A DNA stretch of 7,294 bases, taken from assembly GCA_050743125.1 (NCBI GenBank), contig JBOGEB010000205.1:1-7294 (forward strand), given 5' to 3'. A program made the translations under genes and the position numbers. This DNA comes from JBOGEB01 sp050743125 (GTDB lineage: Bacteria; Actinomycetota; Nitriliruptoria; Euzebyales; Egibacteraceae). Below the pieces are notes generated by a model. That model saw only the letters and a list, made by a program, of their open reading frames with translations. It ran no database searches and had not been told where the DNA came from. This document shows positions 6,201-7,294 of this stretch, one piece after another (position 1 is the first letter of the stretch; each line of letters starts with the position of its first letter).

Positions 6201-6891
6201 GGCGGAAGTGCAGCGCCTGCGGGCGGCATACCCAAGCGCATCAATCGGGATAGTGACACCCCTCGCCGCTCAACAGCGCCAGCTCGCGTCAGCCCTTGCG
6301 GGCGCCGGACTTACAGAAGACGACATCGTGTGCGGGACCATCCACCGCTTTCAGGGCGGCGAGCGGGACATTATGGTGATTTCTCCAGTTGGTGCGCACG
6401 GTGTGCGGCAACGTACCCGGAATTGGCTGATCCACCAGATCAACCTCTGGAATGTTGCCATCACCCGGGCCCGGTCACAGCTCATCGTGGTGGGTGACCA
6501 CGAATGGTGGGCGAGCCAGCAGGGACTACTGGCCGAGTTGGCGCGCGGATCATTCTCCAACGATGAGATCAGCCCAACCGCAGTCCGTTCAGCGGCAGAC
6601 CGCCTCCACGCCTCGCTACGCCGCAGCGGCCTGCATGTCGAACGTGGCGTTACGGTCGGGGCCCACCGATACGAACTTGTGACGAGCGACCCAGCAGCCA
6701 CGGTGGCGCTCGTGGTGGACGATCCTGCGGGCGATGCAGACGGGCGAGGACTCCGTAAAGTCCTGGCGTGGATCGACGTAGCGGCCAGCACAGTGATCGT
6801 GCGTCGAGTACCGATATGGCGCTGCTACACAGAGCCCGACCTGGTTGCTGCTGAGCTCGCCATGAAGGCCCACCCGCCACCCGACGCTTAG
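3295..6891 (+). CDS. Caspase-fold peptidase / SF1 helicase fusion with C-terminal endonuclease-like domain
   Basis: This 1198-residue multidomain protein is a probable conflict-system effector. Residues 1-240 form a caspase (peptidase C14) domain: GRHALLLGT, catalytic His80 in YYSGHG, catalytic Cys133 in LLDCCFSGAF, and FILTSSTHAKAAK. After a hydrophilic linker, 265-505 starts with WRRLLRYYVSC and has no assigned fold; a comparable region precedes the helicase in related proteins. Residues 512-1068 are an SF1 UPF1/DNA2-like helicase: LNEAQ (515-519), Walker A GPPGTGKS (536-543), Ia GSTNNRAVDEV (563-573), DEAAQ (822-826), GDPRQLAPV (846-854), DEHYRCHPDI (903-912), GTIHRFQGGERD (1014-1025), NVAITRAR (1053-1060). 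A coiled coil and a Trp-rich segment (610-800) interrupt it. Residues 1092-1190 resemble Vsr-type endonuclease domains of such helicases. The ATG overlaps the upstream stop (TGATG), so both proteins are probably made together. TTA codons occur at Leu36 and Leu399. ATP-dependent nucleic-acid sensing coupled to proteolysis is inferred. Confidence 0.9.
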   Translation: MGRHALLLGTATFHADPALGALPAVHHDVGQLKALLDDVGAFDSVDVHVDLDRERLTAVVETFFGVRRVGDLALLYYSGHGLMGELDRESVFLAATDTRCEQLHTTALDTDGVLRHLLNITRASQKVVLLDCCFSGAFSSRNRFRGGVRQEPRRGVRQHGTFILTSSTHAKAAKTQGNDRPSVFTEAVLTGLRGAATTPNGEPWITTNDLARYVQGQLARDPHRQPVESSEGVTEPIKLVMVEQAREATPHKAPQHQGNHADAELDADQWRRLLRYYVSCMERAAVLESFIEVDARQTYRPMPAGSERVLVRKATDRSGSPEVATFSQQLAAAGHQLRYGYPVLVLRGNQQCSGPRCAPLLVCDVTLTSQGGLLATLPPQPNRALARDLGLSDVEIDDLVQQVEETFVPGEAAALGETVRRLMAVLGVAPLVRIDPTALSGTVTSGPLNRVQNTAVLYGVDPGDAAQQRLIQDLRDSIAVDPTKIATTALDTLAGKPVADESPAAPVTIVALDRLNEAQERIIEAAMSRRLTVAQGPPGTGKSQLVTALIATASAAGWSVLVGSTNNRAVDEVVERITKGVGPGLVVRTGNREQQGKEPKLLAELLATHADSRSVDEQTTEAELRLIQEEIAQLRAALDDRRLIERDLAELATEQPPGERDELTLPADEAKLVTLVHIADRAVSGGIFGWWWRWRLRAFRLADRAAIEAFAYRVTVELRWRTGQRRLAELPGDTTTWSRLIELVTVERPEHSQRLLRAQLARRIRDGADALRSRIEEMSKAPPNTWRGFRELLRRLPAWATTTMSARVLPPKPALFDLVVIDEAAQCSIPTILPMLYRARRALIIGDPRQLAPVITLPVHEEPQHQAEAGLSSEWLESRRLVYTRYSGYDAFAAVAGQIHLLDEHYRCHPDIVAGPNRHVYQGRLTILTDPTRLTAPAEPAVRWQHVDGVFKHGGTGSGANQPELVAVVAEVQRLRAAYPSASIGIVTPLAAQQRQLASALAGAGLTEDDIVCGTIHRFQGGERDIMVISPVGAHGVRQRTRNWLIHQINLWNVAITRARSQLIVVGDHEWWASQQGLLAELARGSFSNDEISPTAVRSAADRLHASLRRSGLHVERGVTVGAHRYELVTSDPAATVALVVDDPAGDADGRGLRKVLAWIDVAASTVIVRRVPIWRCYTEPDLVAAELAMKAHPPPDA

Positions 6892-6919
6892 CAGTGCCTC
6901 AGTACTCAAAGACAGAAGG

Positions 6920-6940
6920 TGCCGGCGGGCTCGCCGGGCA
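6920..6940 (+). terminator. G/C-rich hairpin after the operon, probable terminator
   Basis: CCGGCG (6922-6927) and CGCCGG (6932-6937) pair around a 4-base loop. The stem extends outwards through TGC/GCA (6920-6922 with 6938-6940) if one G is bulged. It begins about 28 bases after the stop codon of the caspase-helicase gene, a normal terminator position. There is no T-run, which is common in actinomycetes. Confidence 0.5.
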
Positions 6941-7294
6941 GTGGATGCATGGACTCCTGCCGTGATTTCCTCCTCTTCCACACCGCTATCTGTCGCTACG
7001 CGATTTGTGGCGCTTCTGTAGAAGTTGTGGGTGGTCAGGGGCCTGGCGGGCGGGTGAGCGCTGGTCAGCGGGCTACCGACCGGCTGGGATCACGCTGACG
7101 AGGACACCCACGCCACAGACCACACCTGCGGCGCTGCGCCGAGCACGCCAGAAAGGTCATCTCCCCACCCGCTTCACTGCGCCATTCGACACAACATCGG
7201 GTCGCTCCAAGCCGACGAGCACCGCGTCGCGCGTTCGAGTCCGGACCGCACTCTGCCACGCCACCGAGCCCGTCCCGACGCTCGCCAGTCCCCG
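6941..7294. other. Downstream stretch with no recognisable gene
   Basis: Nothing here could be assigned. A 49-codon frame from ATG 6949 to TGA 7098 (MDSCRDFLLFHTAICRYAIC at its start) resembles no family and lacks a ribosome-binding site. The minus-strand frame 7065-7259 is low-complexity and Arg-rich. CTTCT-GT-AGAAG (7013-7024) is a short inverted repeat, and GGTCAG followed by G or C and GGG occurs twice (around 7033-7080). These could be the worn edge of an insertion sequence, but no transposase or clear terminal repeat is visible. Confidence 0.45.

Noticed and set aside
6949..7098. Short plus-strand frame of 49 codons after the operon
   Set aside because: No ribosome-binding site, no family resemblance, and weak coding bias.
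7233..7242. GTTCGAGTCC resembling a tRNA T-loop near the window end
   Set aside because: The flanking bases do not form the 5-bp T-stem, and no anticodon arm or acceptor stem could be found upstream.
1..7294. CRISPR array, rRNA, riboswitch or phage attachment site
   Set aside because: No regularly spaced repeats, conserved RNA signatures, or tRNA-end duplications were seen anywhere in the window.

Overview
The window looks like an accessory (defence-type) region of a high-GC actinomycete. Support for this is the strongly G/C-biased third codon positions in the genes, GTG and TTG starts, leaderless-looking promoters, and protein families (EACC1, caspase-fold peptidase, DUF433/DUF5615 and PIN toxin-antitoxin pairs) that are typical of Actinomycetota. 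The genus cannot be fixed from the sequence.

Layout. About 103-587 (+) is a decayed C-terminal piece of an IS110-family transposase with an internal frame-shifting deletion. 588-825 is non-coding and holds a strong 11-bp hairpin that would fit a terminator. 826-1473 (-) is an apparently intact toxin-antitoxin operon: a ribbon-helix-helix antitoxin followed directly by a PIN-domain RNase toxin. 1474-1792 is a divergent intergenic region with a leaderless-type promoter at each end, a hairpin and a 14-bp tandem duplication. 1793-2436 (+) is a second toxin-antitoxin locus of the DUF433/DUF5615 type; its antitoxin is intact but its toxin is interrupted by an in-frame TGA at codon 18. 2437-2917 is mostly gene debris, including a stretch resembling the start of a restriction-endonuclease domain, and ends in a perfect 10-bp palindrome just before the main operon.

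The main content is a two-gene operon at 2918-6891 (+). The first gene encodes a 125-residue protein that fits EACC1, the small partner of peptidase and NTPase effectors in actinobacterial conflict systems. Its stop codon overlaps the start of a 1198-residue protein (TGATG). The large protein joins an N-terminal caspase-fold peptidase (His80/Cys133), an unassigned middle region, an SF1 (UPF1/DNA2-like) helicase with all main motifs and a long coiled-coil insertion, and a C-terminal domain that resembles Vsr-type endonuclease folds but has altered acidic positions. The likely logic is that the helicase part senses or acts on aberrant nucleic acid while the caspase part cuts proteins, giving an anti-phage or cell-suicide response, with EACC1 as adaptor or regulator. 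That role is inferred from domain content; the domains and motifs themselves are seen directly. Both operon genes contain rare TTA leucine codons, which would matter if the host is a streptomycete.

After the operon come a G/C-rich hairpin about 30 bases past the stop codon and roughly 350 bases in which no gene is recognised.
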